Shown: positions 34,021 through 41,647 of the stretch, piece after piece
How positions within the stretch are numbered: position 1 is the first letter of the stretch
Layout: every line of letters begins with the position of its first letter
From: Siderastrea siderea
Taxonomy: Eukaryota; Cnidaria; Anthozoa; Scleractinia; Rhizangiidae
DNA length: 64,000 nt
Direction of reading: 5' to 3'
NCBI GenBank assembly: GCA_964030785.1
Contig: OZ034968.1
Span: 37,320,186 to 37,384,185, forward strand
Made by a program: the position numbers and the translations under genes
The notes under the pieces: model-generated
What the model was told of the DNA's origin: nothing
The model's database searches: none
What the model saw: only the letters and a program-made list of their open reading frames with translations

Positions 34021-34140
34021 TTAATTATTTGCATTAGCGTTTTTCTTGTGCTTTTTTGTGTTCAAATGACACCATTTACCAGCAAGAGTATAATTTAGTC
34101 CATTTTTACAAACGTCACAATACCACTCTTTATTTAACAT
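34021..34140 (-). CDS. 39-residue C2H2-type zinc finger protein
   Basis: A short leftward frame from the ATG at 34138-34140 to a TAA at 34021-34023. It contains YCDVCKNGLNYTLAGKWCHL followed by NTKKHKK, so a C-x2-C pair and an H-x6-H pair in the layout of U1-type C2H2 fingers. Small fingers of this kind occur in Polintons and large DNA viruses. It is closely followed by the polymerase promoter. No individual function is known. Confidence 0.6.
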   Translation of the reverse strand: MLNKEWYCDVCKNGLNYTLAGKWCHLNTKKHKKNANANN

Positions 34141-34185
34141 GTACTTCGATTTTTGTTGTTTTACAGCCTCCTTCTTATCCTCTTC

Positions 34186-34386
34186 TTATCTTAAACGTCT
34201 ATCCCAATCTTGGTGCAGTAAAAAATCTTCATGCCTACTATCACCAAAATGTATATTTTTACCGTTTTTGAGAGTGACAACATATTTCTTATTTCTGCGG
34301 TTTGAATATCTCAGATCCTTAGCATCGTACAAGTTTTTGGCTCTGAATTTTAAAGTATCGAAATCTTCTCCAAACAATAGATTCAT
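34186..34386 (-). CDS. Small basic protein, FGD-motif family
   Basis: 66 residues. The core KKYVVTLKNGKNIHFGDSRH followed by EDFLLHQDWDRR resembles a short conserved protein of Polintons and large DNA viruses whose members carry V-x-L-x-(N/D)GK-x-(I/V)-x-FGD-x(R)-(Y/H). In relatives the sequence continues with more Arg residues; here it stops after RRLR, so it may be slightly truncated. Function is unknown. Confidence 0.55.
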   Translation of the reverse strand: MNLLFGEDFDTLKFRAKNLYDAKDLRYSNRRNKKYVVTLKNGKNIHFGDSRHEDFLLHQDWDRRLR

Positions 34387-34511
34387 ATAATATGGTTATA
34401 TATTCTTGATAGCCAGAAACAATTATCTTTTTGGCTACCAAAAGCAAATAAACAGTATATACTGTATCAATCGATATAATATATATTAGATAATTATCTT
34501 TAAACCATTTT

Positions 34512-35333
34512 TTATATATCCTTCAAGTCCTTCATTGGAATCCAACTGTTGAATTCATCACTATACCCCTTCCACTTAACCAAAGCTTGTTTCTTCTTAT
34601 AATCCCTCCGAATGACTTTATCAATTCTGAATACCTTTTGTTCAGCTTTCAGTAATTCAGGTTCATAAAAACTCCCTTGAATGTCTTCATCTCTGAGATC
34701 CTTTAGTTTGTATGTGATTGGATTGGTATGTTTTATTTCATCAACTGTAAAAATTTCCTCAGACCAATTTGGTGTATAGCCTTTATCAAACACATTCCGT
34801 TTATACTTACTTATTCTGACCTTATCACCAACTTTGAATTTCGGTTCGGATGATACTTGCTCCAAATTACCATACAGATTAAAGTAAACAGTTCCTTGAT
34901 TCTTCCTTTTACTGGCTTCTACAGGTGTCATCTTTGTGCTTGAATGTCTGGTGTTGTTATACTGTTTCACTAATTTGGGTAGCATGTCTAAATACCGTGT
35001 ATTACCTTGAACAGTAAACTGTTTCCACATTTTGGTTTTGATTGTACGGTTCCATCTTTCACAAACTGACGACTTTTCCTCATTCTCAGTTGAGTACAAG
35101 GTTATTTTATTCTTATCAAGTAGTTCCTTAACATGTTTGTTGTAATACTCTTTGCCTTTGTCTGTCCATAAATATTCAGGTTTTCTACCTTCTTTAAGGA
35201 TTGTTTTAAAAGCATTCATAACGGTTTCACCTTCTTTATCTTTTAATGGGACTATCCAACCATATTTAGAGAATACATCTAAAACCATAAGAAGATATCT
35301 GTAGCCAGCGTTCCATCGACTGAACTTTTGCAT
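34512..35333 (-). CDS. int: Integrase (rve fold) with C-terminal chromodomain
   Basis: 273 residues from the first Met; inserts the Polinton into DNA, producing the 6-bp duplication. The core shows LMVLDVFSKYGW, the second catalytic Asp in WTDKGKEY (residue 58) and the Glu in EEKSSVCERWNRT (residue 92). An SH3-like region includes KFKVGDKVRISKYKR. The C-terminus is a chromodomain (RIDKVIRRDYKKKQALVKWKGY, then SWIPMKDL). The open frame extends upstream without a Met to 35522 and contains RRRVIVNHIDEIWCSDIVEM, which supplies the first catalytic Asp. The true protein must therefore start upstream, by a non-ATG start or a lost frame; an HHCC zinc domain is not found. Confidence 0.93.
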   Translation of the reverse strand: MQKFSRWNAGYRYLLMVLDVFSKYGWIVPLKDKEGETVMNAFKTILKEGRKPEYLWTDKGKEYYNKHVKELLDKNKITLYSTENEEKSSVCERWNRTIKTKMWKQFTVQGNTRYLDMLPKLVKQYNNTRHSSTKMTPVEASKRKNQGTVYFNLYGNLEQVSSEPKFKVGDKVRISKYKRNVFDKGYTPNWSEEIFTVDEIKHTNPITYKLKDLRDEDIQGSFYEPELLKAEQKVFRIDKVIRRDYKKKQALVKWKGYSDEFNSWIPMKDLKDI

Positions 35334-35428
35334 CTCAACAATATCAGAGCACCATATTTCGTCAATATGATTTACAATAACACGCCGTCGAGTAAAGTTA
35401 CGCTTTATGGGCTTATGAAGCTCATCAG

Positions 35429-35953
35429 CTAATTTTTCTTGCCAGTTTTTTTCTTCACTCGACGGCCTTTCCCGTTTTTTGTCTTCCTTTGTTTCACACC
35501 CAGACCCAGTTTCTGCTTCGTGTTAATCATATTTCTGGCCAGCCAATGTCCCCATTGTCTTTCATTGTAAGGCACACTGTCCAGTGCCTTGACCATTTTT
35601 CTATCAGCTTCGTTTTTGCATTTTTTGTCATCCTCACAAACTGAATAATCGACATCATGTTGCATTGCGATTGCATCCGTCCGTCCAGTCGGTTGGTCAT
35701 ATATTTCCAGTATCTCCCCAGTCACTGGATCGTACTTTAACTGCTTATCGAGAGGGTTGTATGGCCCAGTGTATTTATGACCAGGAAGAGTCCATCCTCC
35801 CTTTGGTTTAGGAAGCCTTCCAATGGCTTTATGGATATCAACAGCCCCTCCTCTGTAGTAATCAATGTTATCCTTGACACCTTTGAATGCTTGGCCTGCT
35901 AAAATCCTTCCAAGAGCAGCAAAACTGGGAGCTGGTGTTACAAAATTACTCAT
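35429..35953 (-). CDS. Phospholipase A2-like virion protein
   Basis: 174 residues. LPGHKYTGPYNPLDKQL provides the Ca-binding loop, and AIAMQHDVDYSV carries the His-Asp pair of the parvovirus-type PLA2 domain. The tail is very basic (VKQRKTKNGKGRRVKKKTGK). In parvoviruses such a domain breaches endosomal membranes; the same role here is inference. The 3' end overlaps the upstream open part of the integrase frame. The frame remains open upstream of the Met and reads toward the zinc-ribbon ORF at 35998-36195, from which it is separated by a frame shift, so the two were probably one gene. Confidence 0.8.
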   Translation of the reverse strand: MSNFVTPAPSFAALGRILAGQAFKGVKDNIDYYRGGAVDIHKAIGRLPKPKGGWTLPGHKYTGPYNPLDKQLKYDPVTGEILEIYDQPTGRTDAIAMQHDVDYSVCEDDKKCKNEADRKMVKALDSVPYNERQWGHWLARNMINTKQKLGLGVKQRKTKNGKGRRVKKKTGKKN

Positions 35954-35997
35954 AATATAAGCAGCTTTATCAACTGCTGATGGCCCCCGTTTTCTGG

Positions 35998-36195
35998 CTA
36001 ATGCACTACCTTTTTGCCCGCCCTTTTGAGACGGGCCAACCCGTTTCCCGCCTGTTTGACAAATTTAGTCTTAGTAATACCACATTCAGCACATGTGCAT
36101 TTCATCATAGTTCGCCCGTTTCTGGTTCTCGTATATCTTTCACTATCTGGTACACATTCTGTCTGTTTCTTCTGTTTGACACAAAAAGATCTCAT
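35998..36195 (-). CDS. Zinc-ribbon protein, probably N-terminus of PLA2 gene
   Basis: 65 residues: FCVKQKKQTEC, then NGRTMMKCTCAECGITKTKF gives two Cys pairs of the DUF5679-type ribbon (the first pair is degenerate: C-x6-C). In related Polintons this ribbon precedes the PLA2-like domain. Here the frame stops at 35998, while a neighbouring frame runs on into the PLA2 ORF. The shift is near the A-rich/G-rich run at 36000-36030. It carries the late-type promoter motif directly upstream. Confidence 0.6.
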   Translation of the reverse strand: MRSFCVKQKKQTECVPDSERYTRTRNGRTMMKCTCAECGITKTKFVKQAGNGLARLKRAGKKVVH

Positions 36196-36222
36196 ATATA
36201 ATATGATTAGATTATATTAAGG
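36196..36222 (-). promoter_or_regulatory. Late-type promoter motif (zinc-ribbon gene)
   Basis: Leftward reading is TATAATCTAATCATATTATA, then the ATG: AATCTAAT about 12 nt before the start and an A+T-only run up to it. Confidence 0.5.
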
Positions 36223-36492
36223 TTCGATATATACGTTTTCATATTTACCAGTTCGCGGATTCCAGACCAGACGCATGACTGTACCCTTCTTTGGTTTAGT
36301 CCAGAAATTCTTGCTTGTTATACCAGTTTTATTATTAAAAGCACCTTTCAAAATATCACCAGACCAATATCTGTCAAATACGTGGTCTGTTGATGGAATT
36401 ACTTTCCTGACTATTTTTTCAGCCCATTTTGATGCTTCAAGCGGTTTGCTTAATGGATTTTCACCTCCATGCTGTTTTTTTGAAGTAATTGA
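36217..36492 (-). CDS. Small start-less ORF after protease gene
   Basis: An open leftward frame with no Met near its start. It reads ENPLSKPLEASKWAEKIVRK, then FDRYWSGDILKGAF and WTKPKKGTVMRLVWNPRTGK to a TAA at 36217-36219. Its 5' part overlaps the end of the protease frame, which is +1 relative to it, across an A7 run (36474-36482 region). The codon pattern looks real and the product is unlike random translation. It could be expressed by frameshifting from the protease or have lost its start. Function is unknown. Confidence 0.5.
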   Translation of the reverse strand, partial: SITSKKQHGGENPLSKPLEASKWAEKIVRKVIPSTDHVFDRYWSGDILKGAFNNKTGITSKNFWTKPKKGTVMRLVWNPRTGKYENVYIEP

Positions 36493-36925
36493 TCACGAAA
36501 CGATGATTAACAGATTTATCTTTCATATCAAATTCTGCATTATGTATTACATTAAGCATCGGGACATCTTTTTGTCTCTCTAGAAGATAGTATAAACACC
36601 AATAACCGCATAAAACGGAATCTCTCTCTTGGATCTCATCTCCTGAAAATAATACCGGTTTTCCGCTTGTTGAAAGATATTTTTGAACATCTGATGGCAT
36701 TATTAACCCAAAAGAGTCAAAGTATTCACATGCGAAATCATCGATATTTCGATAACATACCCAATGTGTTCCAGGTCCTATTTCTGAATCCAAATTGATT
36801 ATTCCACATTCTTTTTTGTTGATAATTTCAGGAAGATTATCTCTCGAAAAAACACCTCTGAAATGTTTTATTCCCAACTGTTTGACCCAATTCAGCAGAT
36901 CGAAATTACTCAATGGTTTGTTCAC
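36461..36925 (-). CDS. pro: Adenain-like cysteine protease
   Basis: 154 residues, close to the usual length of adenovirus-type (C5, Ulp1-fold) proteases in Polintons. Catalytic His is in GPGTHWVCYR, the acidic residue in CEYFDSFGL, and Cys in SVLCGYWCLYYLL, with an upstream Gln in EIQERDS as oxyanion residue. It presumably processes capsid-associated proteins during maturation. The Met is only a few bases from the end of the neighbouring virion gene at 36931, so the two are probably co-transcribed. Confidence 0.9.
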   Translation of the reverse strand: MNKPLSNFDLLNWVKQLGIKHFRGVFSRDNLPEIINKKECGIINLDSEIGPGTHWVCYRNIDDFACEYFDSFGLIMPSDVQKYLSTSGKPVLFSGDEIQERDSVLCGYWCLYYLLERQKDVPMLNVIHNAEFDMKDKSVNHRFVINYFKKTAWR

Positions 36926-36930
36926 GAATT

Positions 36931-37854
36931 TTACAGAAGTGCTCCTAGCAACGGGATTCCCTTGAAGGGACTGTTTTTCCCCAGAAGTAACCCGCTGCCC
37001 TTTTTTTTGTTGTTCTTTTTTTTTGGTGCTTTTTTCGGTTTGACTCCCATACCAACAGTATTATCCCATGATCCAAAAAATGGAGGGCTCCTGTAATCCG
37101 TTGGAAGGCTCATCATATTCATTGGAAGAACCAATCCTCCATCTTTTGACAGAGCTTCTGAGGTTTGTCCTGTTGTTGTTGGTTGAGATTTTTGTATTTT
37201 TGGAACATGAACATTGACTGATCGTCTTGACCTCTTTTTATCAACCTGTAATCCACTTCCTGTCAGAGCATTCAACAACAGTGGTACTCCAATCGATGCA
37301 AGCAATGTACCGAGAAATCCACCAGACTGTGTTTTAGTCGGCTTGATGATGAGTTTACCTCCAGTGTGAAGAGCTGATACAATTTGTTCTTTCTGTTTTT
37401 TTGTGAGAAGATCCTTGTGCTTGATAAGTTGATCGATTTTGTTTTGTGGAATCAAAAAACCACCAGTTTGACCCTTTCCAAATATCTTGTCAACACCAAG
37501 ACTTGCCAAACCAGACAGAGCACCAGTAGCCAAGGCCGGCAAAGCTTTCGAAGCAGCCGCGGTTGCAAAAGGAAGTGCCTTTGCACCAAGTGTCATCAAT
37601 GAACCCCAAAGAGAACCTCCCACCTGTACGAGATGTCTGATCTGAGTTTTGCTGATTTTCAAATCAACTCCGGTTCTGTTTTTCATGGCTTTTTGTATAC
37701 GTTTCAACTGTGTTCTGGTAAGCATCAGTTCATCTGATCCAGACAAATCACTTTTTGTCAATCGTATCGTCAAGGCTGATTTATTTGACAAAGCTTTTGC
37801 CAGTTTCTCTTTCTGTCCAGCAGATAATTTTACACCATATTTGACATATGACAT
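36931..37854 (-). CDS. Hydrophobic virion-associated protein
   Basis: 307 residues. A lysine-rich N-terminal part (YVKYGVKLSAGQKEKLAKAL) is followed by a long Ala/Gly/Leu-rich hydrophobic stretch (about 78-130), a second copy-like segment (PQNKIDQLIKHKDLLTKKQK) and another hydrophobic stretch near 185. Near the C-terminus are YRSPPFFGSWDN, a poly-Lys run and GKNSPFKGIPLLGALL. Gly-rich sites such as GGGL/SGLLLG resemble adenain cleavage contexts. The layout recalls adenovirus pVI/pX-type minor core proteins, but homology is not shown. It lies between protease and capsid genes and has a late-type motif. Confidence 0.65.
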   Translation of the reverse strand: MSYVKYGVKLSAGQKEKLAKALSNKSALTIRLTKSDLSGSDELMLTRTQLKRIQKAMKNRTGVDLKISKTQIRHLVQVGGSLWGSLMTLGAKALPFATAAASKALPALATGALSGLASLGVDKIFGKGQTGGFLIPQNKIDQLIKHKDLLTKKQKEQIVSALHTGGKLIIKPTKTQSGGFLGTLLASIGVPLLLNALTGSGLQVDKKRSRRSVNVHVPKIQKSQPTTTGQTSEALSKDGGLVLPMNMMSLPTDYRSPPFFGSWDNTVGMGVKPKKAPKKKNNKKKGSGLLLGKNSPFKGIPLLGALL

Positions 37855-37888
37855 ATCTTGTATATGATATATGTTAGATTAAATAATT
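37855..37888 (-). promoter_or_regulatory. Late-type promoter motif (hydrophobic virion protein)
   Basis: Leftward reading is AATCTAACATATATCATATA, then CAAGATATG: AATCTAA with an ATATAT run before the start codon. Confidence 0.5.
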
Positions 37889-37928
37889 TTTGTTGAATTG
37901 AATTTGAGGACTGAAGAAATTATTCCAT

Positions 37929-39209
37929 TTATCGGAAAAGCAGCTTACCATTCTGTTGAACCAGTTCAACATCCTGTTCATACAATGTAAGGGCGTATAC
38001 ACTGTAAGCTGTAGCTGTTGTTCCTGAAAGCTCATATCTGAAAGTGAGTTTTGTTGTACCGTCTCTGAGGTCTGCTTTCTGTTTCGTCAAATCGAAATAC
38101 AGAAATGGAAACAGTGTTTGGAAATTTACGATGTTGATGAGTGATCCCTCACTGAATTCATTGTTCTTGTGAACGTATTTGAGAACATCTCTGTATACCC
38201 GACTCAGGTCTGTTGCTGGTGTATAATGAACATCTGGATATTCTGTTCCATTTCCAACTTCAAGATGACAATTCTGAAGAGTCCTCGGGTCGGTTGAGAC
38301 GCTGAATGTATTATAGAGAAATGGATTGGTTGTCTGGCTATCAACATCTGCATCGTTGATTATGAAAACAAAAACATGCCTTGGTTTTGAAATCCCACTG
38401 GATCTCTTGAAATGACCAGCTCTCTGTGTTGTTGAATTACTTCTCTCGATATTCTCTCTGAGGTATGTCCATTTATACGGTTTCAGAAATTTGCTCATAT
38501 ACATACTTTGTCCTTCACTGTTAAATGTGATTCGTGGTACGATCAGTTCCAGCTTTGTCAGAATGACTCTGCAATTATCAGCTGCCTGCCAGATCAAATT
38601 AGCATCTGATTCAAATTCAATGTTCATTTCCACTCGACCTGATGGTAGTAGATTCATTTCAAGAGCTTCAAAAAACGAATATCTATTAAGAGGTAATTCT
38701 CTTGTGACCGTACTGGATGCACCCAGAAGCAGTTTCCTTTCAGCAAATCCTTTGTTATAAGTAGCCTGAGCTGGACGTTCTTCAGCTGCCCTTGAGGTAT
38801 CCAGATGATAGAACTCGTTAGTCGCAGTCGATTGTGCGTAACCCGGAGAATATTCCAGCAGGGATTTGATATTCACACAGTGATTGGCGTCGTTGCAATC
38901 GTACACTTTTTTCCCGTTCAACTTGATATCAAAATTCCTTATGAATGAATGAATTGAATTCACAATGCCGTTATGATCGTTACCAGCTATGTTGGCTCCA
39001 TCAGCCAGTTTGTTCACTTTGAAACTGATCCCGAGACGAGCATTGAACCAGTCAAAAGGAGTCACTTCTCCTGAATTGTCGACAACAAACCGATACCCAT
39101 CTTTCTTTTGAGAACGATTGTTTGCAACCACGGAATTCAATGGTGTTTCAAGCTCGAAAATAACATCTTCGTATCTCTCAACATATTTGGGGGTTCTATA
39201 AGATTCCAT
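37929..39209 (-). CDS. mcp: Major capsid protein, double jelly-roll
   Basis: 426 residues, a typical size for the Polinton double jelly-roll capsid protein. Features shared with that family by eye: an N-terminus binding-type leader, PFDWFNARLGISFKV, the conserved LNGKKVYDCNDANH region, a central RVEMNIEFE strand, and a C-terminal LTFRYELSGT...YALTLYEQDVEL. It would form the pseudo-hexameric capsomers. The start is preceded by a strong late-type motif. Capsid assignment rests on overall layout and position next to the penton-like gene; a structure-based search would settle it. Confidence 0.8.
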   Translation of the reverse strand: MESYRTPKYVERYEDVIFELETPLNSVVANNRSQKKDGYRFVVDNSGEVTPFDWFNARLGISFKVNKLADGANIAGNDHNGIVNSIHSFIRNFDIKLNGKKVYDCNDANHCVNIKSLLEYSPGYAQSTATNEFYHLDTSRAAEERPAQATYNKGFAERKLLLGASSTVTRELPLNRYSFFEALEMNLLPSGRVEMNIEFESDANLIWQAADNCRVILTKLELIVPRITFNSEGQSMYMSKFLKPYKWTYLRENIERSNSTTQRAGHFKRSSGISKPRHVFVFIINDADVDSQTTNPFLYNTFSVSTDPRTLQNCHLEVGNGTEYPDVHYTPATDLSRVYRDVLKYVHKNNEFSEGSLINIVNFQTLFPFLYFDLTKQKADLRDGTTKLTFRYELSGTTATAYSVYALTLYEQDVELVQQNGKLLFR

Positions 39210-39232
39210 ATATCATTAGATTATATAAATTT
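39210..39232 (-). promoter_or_regulatory. Late-type promoter motif (major capsid gene)
   Basis: Leftward reading is TATATAATCTAATGATAT directly before ATG. The core TCTAATGATATATG is identical before the minor capsid gene. Confidence 0.6.
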
Positions 39233-39614
39233 ACATCTTTCTCATTTTTCCTCCTGAAATAAGTCGATTAACTCTCTGAGCAATTTCGAAATCAGTCAAT
39301 TGTTGATCAACTGGTTCACTTATTGTATGTTGAATAGTTTGTTGTTTTGGTTGTTTTTTGCTCAGTAATTGAACTATTTTATCACCTGCTTTATTTCCAA
39401 GATGTTCACCTGTTTTTGTTGCTGCCTTTGTGGCTGCCGTCACGGCGGCTTTTTTAGCGATTTCCTTAGATGTTTTACCAAATAGCTTGCTTCCAACTGA
39501 TTTTAATATATCTGTCAACCCTTCACCATGTATTTCACCTGTATGAATATGTTTTTTTACATATCTACCGATTTCTGGATCAAATCTCTTTTTTAGTTCA
39601 CTTTGACGTGTCAT
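39231..39614 (-). CDS. Small basic amphipathic protein
   Basis: 127 residues, Lys-rich. An N-terminal RFDPEIGRYVKKHIHTGEIH is followed by GEGLTDILKSVGSKLFGKTS, then an Ala/Lys helix (KKAAVTAATKAATKTGEHLG). Similar short proteins lie next to capsid genes in Polintons and adintoviruses and are suspected DNA-condensing or membrane-active virion components. Overlap with the capsid promoter is tight: its stop is 22 nt from the capsid ATG. Confidence 0.6.
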   Translation of the reverse strand: MTRQSELKKRFDPEIGRYVKKHIHTGEIHGEGLTDILKSVGSKLFGKTSKEIAKKAAVTAATKAATKTGEHLGNKAGDKIVQLLSKKQPKQQTIQHTISEPVDQQLTDFEIAQRVNRLISGGKMRKM

Positions 39615-39638
39615 ATATCATTTGGTTAGATAAAATCA
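39615..39638 (-). promoter_or_regulatory. Late-type promoter motif (small basic protein)
   Basis: Leftward reading is TTATCTAACCAAATGATAT directly before ATG. Confidence 0.55.
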
Positions 39639-40390
39639 GATCGAAGGATCAAAGTCATGTGCCAATCAATACCATTCAAATCTATCGGTCTTCCTATTGA
39701 ATCTGTCAATGTGATGCGCATTTCAGAGATTATCGTTTTTGAAACTGGACTGAATAGAGCCCTCTTGGGTTCGAATGTGAACGGATATGATCTGGTCAGA
39801 TTGTCTGTTGGTATTATAGCCAGGGTGTTACTGAATTTTCCATCTGTTATACTATCAGTCACTATGTCACAATTTATGTGTATAGTGTCGACAGAATTGG
39901 TGATATTCGGCAATTTATTGCTATATTCTGTTTGTGTTATAATTTTTTGTTCGAATCCAATCAGATCACCGAATGTTGAATTCCTTATATCCAATTGCCA
40001 ATCATTACCAATTTCGACAACAACACGGTATGACGAAAGCACAAAATAAATCTTCACCCCAACTGAATTATCACTTGGCTGATCTTTGTTTTCTGTAATA
40101 ACATCATTGATATATTCACTCAAATCATCATAGCTATACATTCCGTCAACGATTTGTATATTTTTCCAAGAGGAACCACCGTCTTTTGAATATCTTATTT
40201 TATTGTTTCCATATTCAGCATTGACGTTATGCCAACTGTATGTCATCGACACTCGATCTACTGCCAGATCATGACGCATCTCAGTATCCAGATGCATGAT
40301 GGGGTCAAATTTGATTGTAAAATCCTCAGGACGAGATCTTCCAATTTTCTGACGATTTAATGAATTGATATTAATTGCTCGTTCTTGCAT
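39626..40390 (-). CDS. Minor capsid (penton-like) protein
   Basis: 254 residues, all-beta in character, matching the size of Polinton single jelly-roll penton proteins. Notable segments: INSLNRQKIGRSRPEDFTIK at the start, RHDLAVDRVSMTYSWHNV, and the end region IDLNGIDWHMTLILRS, which is characteristic of the family by eye. It would occupy capsid vertices, where the fibre-like protein may attach. Its start is preceded by the same TCTAATGATATATG motif as the major capsid gene. Confidence 0.78.
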   Translation of the reverse strand: MQERAININSLNRQKIGRSRPEDFTIKFDPIMHLDTEMRHDLAVDRVSMTYSWHNVNAEYGNNKIRYSKDGGSSWKNIQIVDGMYSYDDLSEYINDVITENKDQPSDNSVGVKIYFVLSSYRVVVEIGNDWQLDIRNSTFGDLIGFEQKIITQTEYSNKLPNITNSVDTIHINCDIVTDSITDGKFSNTLAIIPTDNLTRSYPFTFEPKRALFSPVSKTIISEMRITLTDSIGRPIDLNGIDWHMTLILRSDFI

Positions 40391-40413
40391 ATATCATTAG
40401 ATTAGATAAACAA
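40391..40413 (-). promoter_or_regulatory. Late-type promoter motif (minor capsid gene)
   Basis: Leftward reading is TTATCTAATCTAATGATAT directly before ATG; it contains two TCTAAT copies. Confidence 0.6.
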
Positions 40414-40419
40414 TTTAAA

Positions 40420-41547
40420 TTACAATTGGATGACATAACTTTTCAACAGATCGTTAAGCTGATTGGCGTTAATTTTACCAAGTTCATATAATTTATGCAC
40501 TATCTCAGACATTTCACTCTTCGCGCTATCATTACCTGCCAATATGCTTCCTCCCAGAAGCTCCATCCGATTGACGAGATCACTAACATCGTTGTAGTAT
40601 ACCACTCCAGACCCAAGTTTGGAGAATTTTTTGGAAGTTCTGTGGATAGGTATCTCACTCAGTTTATTCAATTGATTGAAAACCATCTTTGAAAGGTCAC
40701 TGTACTTCTTTTTGCTGTTGAATCTTTTTGTCAGCAGATCAAGAGTATCAAAATCAACCTTCTTGTCAAGTACTTTCTCACCATCTTTTTTAGCCACCAG
40801 ATGCAACTGTCCCATCAATTTGGGAACATCAATCATCAGATTACCATATTTACCACCAGATGATATTTTGTAAGCATTCCGTTTTGGTTGTGTATAACCT
40901 GATCCAATGGTTTTTTTACCTTCAGGTATGATTTTTATACGTTCTTTATATTTTCGTAACAACTTGATTTCTTTTGCTAATTCATCAATTTGGTCTTTAT
41001 TTTTTTGTCTATTCTTCTTTGTTCCTGATAAAGAACCTTTTTTTTGACCTAGTTTTTTGATTTTTTTACCAAGAATTCCGTCGTATTCATCAAAGTCAAG
41101 GGTTCCATTGATTGAAGCCTTCAGTACGTCACTTGGAGCATACAATCCATACTCGGTTAATTTTTGTATTTCATCTGCATCAAAATCCTTATCGAGATCA
41201 GACTTAAATCCAGGTTTCAACATTTCCGGTTCATAATCAATAGGAAGTTTCGTTTCTTCTCGTGGTTGTTCATCAGGTAGTTGCTGAAACATAATAATAT
41301 TTTCAAGCCCAGGTGTTAATGCTTTTTGGTTTTTCTGCAGCTGTTCAAGCAATTTGTCCTGTTTCTCGTCAATAGCTTCTTTAACCTCTTCTTGTGCTTT
41401 AACAATCGGCTTATACACCTCAGATAATTCCTCTTGAACATCTTGCATTCCATGTTTGATTTCTTTCAACGTGTTTCGAACATTACTAACTTGTTTACCA
41501 GCATTAATTTTAGCCTGTGAGATTTTCTTCATTCTTTCAATGTCCAT
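40420..41547 (-). CDS. Coiled-coil structural protein of Polinton
   Basis: 375 residues. The first 95 form a strongly charged heptad-rich region (VYKPIVKAQEEVKEAIDEKQ). A basic middle section follows (about 165-215). The C-terminal 150 residues include LMIDVPKLMGQLHLVAKKDG, DLLTKRFNSKKKYSDLSKMV and LLGGSILAGNDSAKSE, which read like the conserved block of a Polinton-specific family encoded beside the capsid genes. Function is unknown; a scaffold or core role is a guess. It is the first leftward gene at the divergent promoter. Confidence 0.65.
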   Translation of the reverse strand: MDIERMKKISQAKINAGKQVSNVRNTLKEIKHGMQDVQEELSEVYKPIVKAQEEVKEAIDEKQDKLLEQLQKNQKALTPGLENIIMFQQLPDEQPREETKLPIDYEPEMLKPGFKSDLDKDFDADEIQKLTEYGLYAPSDVLKASINGTLDFDEYDGILGKKIKKLGQKKGSLSGTKKNRQKNKDQIDELAKEIKLLRKYKERIKIIPEGKKTIGSGYTQPKRNAYKISSGGKYGNLMIDVPKLMGQLHLVAKKDGEKVLDKKVDFDTLDLLTKRFNSKKKYSDLSKMVFNQLNKLSEIPIHRTSKKFSKLGSGVVYYNDVSDLVNRMELLGGSILAGNDSAKSEMSEIVHKLYELGKINANQLNDLLKSYVIQL

Positions 41548-41572
41548 AATATATATTGCTTAGATAAAGTTA
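41548..41572 (-). promoter_or_regulatory. Late-type promoter motif (coiled-coil gene)
   Basis: Leftward reading is TTATCTAAGCAATATATATT directly before ATG. Confidence 0.5.
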
Positions 41573-41632
41573 TCTTAACTTATCTCAACTTATCTCAACT
41601 TATCTCAACTTATCTCAACTTATCTCAAGTTA
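41572..41632 (+). repeat. Tandem ACTTATCTCA array in divergent promoter
   Basis: About six copies of a 10-bp unit (acttatctca), the outer ones degenerate (attttaacttatctca; caagttatctaa). The array lies exactly between the diverging coiled-coil and ATPase genes. Each unit contains TTATCT, the left half of the late promoter motif. Confidence 0.8.
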
Positions 41633-41647
41633 TCTAATATATTATAT
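41625..41647 (+). promoter_or_regulatory. Late-type promoter motif (ATPase gene)
   Basis: GTTATCTAATATATTATAT leads straight into ATGG; it is the final degenerate unit of the ACTTATCTCA array. Confidence 0.55.
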
